Shown one piece after another: positions 6,274-6,854 of a stretch of DNA of 6,854 nt. The position numbers and the translations under genes are program-made. The notes below the pieces were generated by a model. That model saw only the letters and a program-made list of their open reading frames with translations, made no database searches and was not told the DNA's origin. Numbering within the stretch: the first letter of the stretch is position 1; each line of letters starts with the position of its first letter. The stretch is from Chloroflexota bacterium (lineage in GTDB: Bacteria > Chloroflexota > Dehalococcoidia > GIF9 > AB-539-J10). The stretch is taken from positions 1-6,854 of the forward strand of contig DAOVBS010000029.1 in assembly GCA_030670425.1 (NCBI GenBank), given 5' to 3'.

Positions 6274-6777
6274 CTCCAGCGGAATGAATTGCAGCAAATA
6301 CTGCTTCAGCGTATTCAGCATCTCTTCAGTAGCATCCCGCTTGTTTTCTTCTCTCCCGCCCCGAAACATATGCTCTTTGCTCAGACTACCCTCTCTAGCC
6401 GCCAAGCCAAGGTAAAACAGCCCCACGGGCTTGCCAAGACTACCGCCGGAGGGACCGGCAATTCCGGTATCCGCAATGCATATGTCCACAGCCAGCACCC
6501 TTCTCCCACCCTCAGCCATCTCTATCGCCGTCTGTTCGCTGGCAGCTCCATGCGCTTCTATGGTCTTACTATCCACCCCCAGAACGTTGATCTTTACTTC
6601 ATTGCTATAGGCCACTACGGAACCCCCAAAGTAGTCAGAGCTGCCTGGCACATCGGTAAGCCTATCGGCCACTCTGCCGCCAGTAGCTGACTCGGCCGTG
6701 CCTATGCTCAATGACCTGCCTGTTTGAACCCGGTATCTCGCCAGCAGTTGAGCAATCTCTACTTCGGGTTTTGCCAC
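6271..6777 (-). CDS. pncC: CinA C-terminal domain protein / nicotinamide-nucleotide amidohydrolase (PncC-like)
   Basis: A 168-residue stand-alone CinA C-terminal domain. Characterised members deamidate nicotinamide mononucleotide to nicotinic acid mononucleotide, recycling pyridine nucleotide in the cytosol. Conserved blocks are SIGTAESATGG (24-34), VPGSSDYFGGSVVAYSNEVK (43-62), LGVDSKTIEAHGAAS (66-80), DTGIAGPSGGS (103-113) and KPVGLFYLGL (116-125), and length matches single-domain PncC. The common TAESCTGG motif reads TAESATGG here, so the usual Cys is Ala31; the Ser is retained. The N-terminal MoCF-like half found in full CinA is absent. The GTG start at 6777 has GGAG 4 nt upstream (6782-6785), and the protein begins at a normal position for the domain. 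It is the first visible gene of the apparent operon with sepS and pscS; the functional link, if any, is unknown. Confidence 0.9.
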   Translation of the reverse strand: MAKPEVEIAQLLARYRVQTGRSLSIGTAESATGGRVADRLTDVPGSSDYFGGSVVAYSNEVKINVLGVDSKTIEAHGAASEQTAIEMAEGGRRVLAVDICIADTGIAGPSGGSLGKPVGLFYLGLAAREGSLSKEHMFRGGREENKRDATEEMLNTLKQYLLQFIPLE

Positions 6778-6854
6778 CTGTCTCCGACTATTCTAGCAGT
6801 TTCCCCCTGTTCCAATTCCACACCCCCGGGCGAGCCAAGTCTCATAAGAGCCTA
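6778..6854 (-). other. Noncoding leader upstream of the pncC-sepS-pscS unit
   Basis: These 77 nt to the window edge hold no convincing gene. Read on the minus strand they contain a TAGAAT hexamer (6790-6795), five of six to the bacterial -10 consensus, with TTGGAA (6810-6815) 14 nt upstream. That spacing is too short for a standard sigma-70 promoter, so a promoter is possible but not established. GGAG at 6782-6785 is the likely SD of the GTG start. It cannot be seen whether the operon begins here or continues beyond the edge. Confidence 0.4.

Noticed and set aside
6790..6815. TAGAAT and TTGGAA on the minus strand as a sigma-70 promoter for pncC-sepS-pscS.
   Set aside because: The 14-nt spacer is too short and the -35 match is weak; noted in the leader entry but not called as a promoter.

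Overview
The window carries two metabolic blocks and a two-gene translation module. The most notable content is on the minus strand at 3600-6261: a complete O-phosphoseryl-tRNA synthetase (SepRS, sepS) followed, with a 41-nt overlap, by Sep-tRNA:Cys-tRNA synthase (SepCysS, pscS). Together these make Cys-tRNA(Cys) in two steps: phosphoserine is loaded onto tRNA(Cys), then converted to cysteine on the tRNA. The pathway is classically known from methanogenic archaea. As I recall, a published metagenomic survey later reported it in a few bacterial groups, including Chloroflexi and Parcubacteria. 

Organism. Coding is dense, with moderate GC, mostly ATG starts, visible Shine-Dalgarno sites before several genes, a split B12-dependent acyl-CoA mutase, a class 1B-type dihydroorotate dehydrogenase, a stand-alone CinA C-terminal domain protein and a RimI-like acetyltransferase. 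Together with SepRS/SepCysS this suggests a Chloroflexota bacterium, perhaps of the Dehalococcoidia. That is inference: no rRNA or marker gene is present, and an archaeal source is not excluded. 

Layout. Positions 1-1882 (+): methylmalonyl-CoA mutase large subunit (cut by the left edge), methylmalonyl-CoA epimerase, and the mutase's separate B12-binding subunit, which together form a unit linking propionyl/methylmalonyl-CoA to succinyl-CoA. Positions 1903-2847 (-): pyrD, convergent with the mutase genes and with no pyrK beside it. Positions 2911-3573 (+): a RimI-like GNAT acetyltransferase, divergent from pyrD. Positions 3600-6777 (-): an apparent operon read right to left, pncC/cinA C-terminal domain, then sepS (9-nt gap, with the SD overlapping the upstream stop), then pscS (overlapping). 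Positions 6778-6854: short noncoding leader of that operon. 

No gene-free stretch exceeds about 80 bases. I see no tRNA, rRNA, CRISPR array, insertion sequence or clear rho-independent terminator. The tRNA(Cys) substrate is not in the window. SepRS and SepCysS retain their recognisable catalytic motifs, but compared with archaeal relatives (recalled from memory) SepRS appears compacted in its C-terminal anticodon-binding region and altered at one active-site position, and SepCysS has a longer N-terminus.
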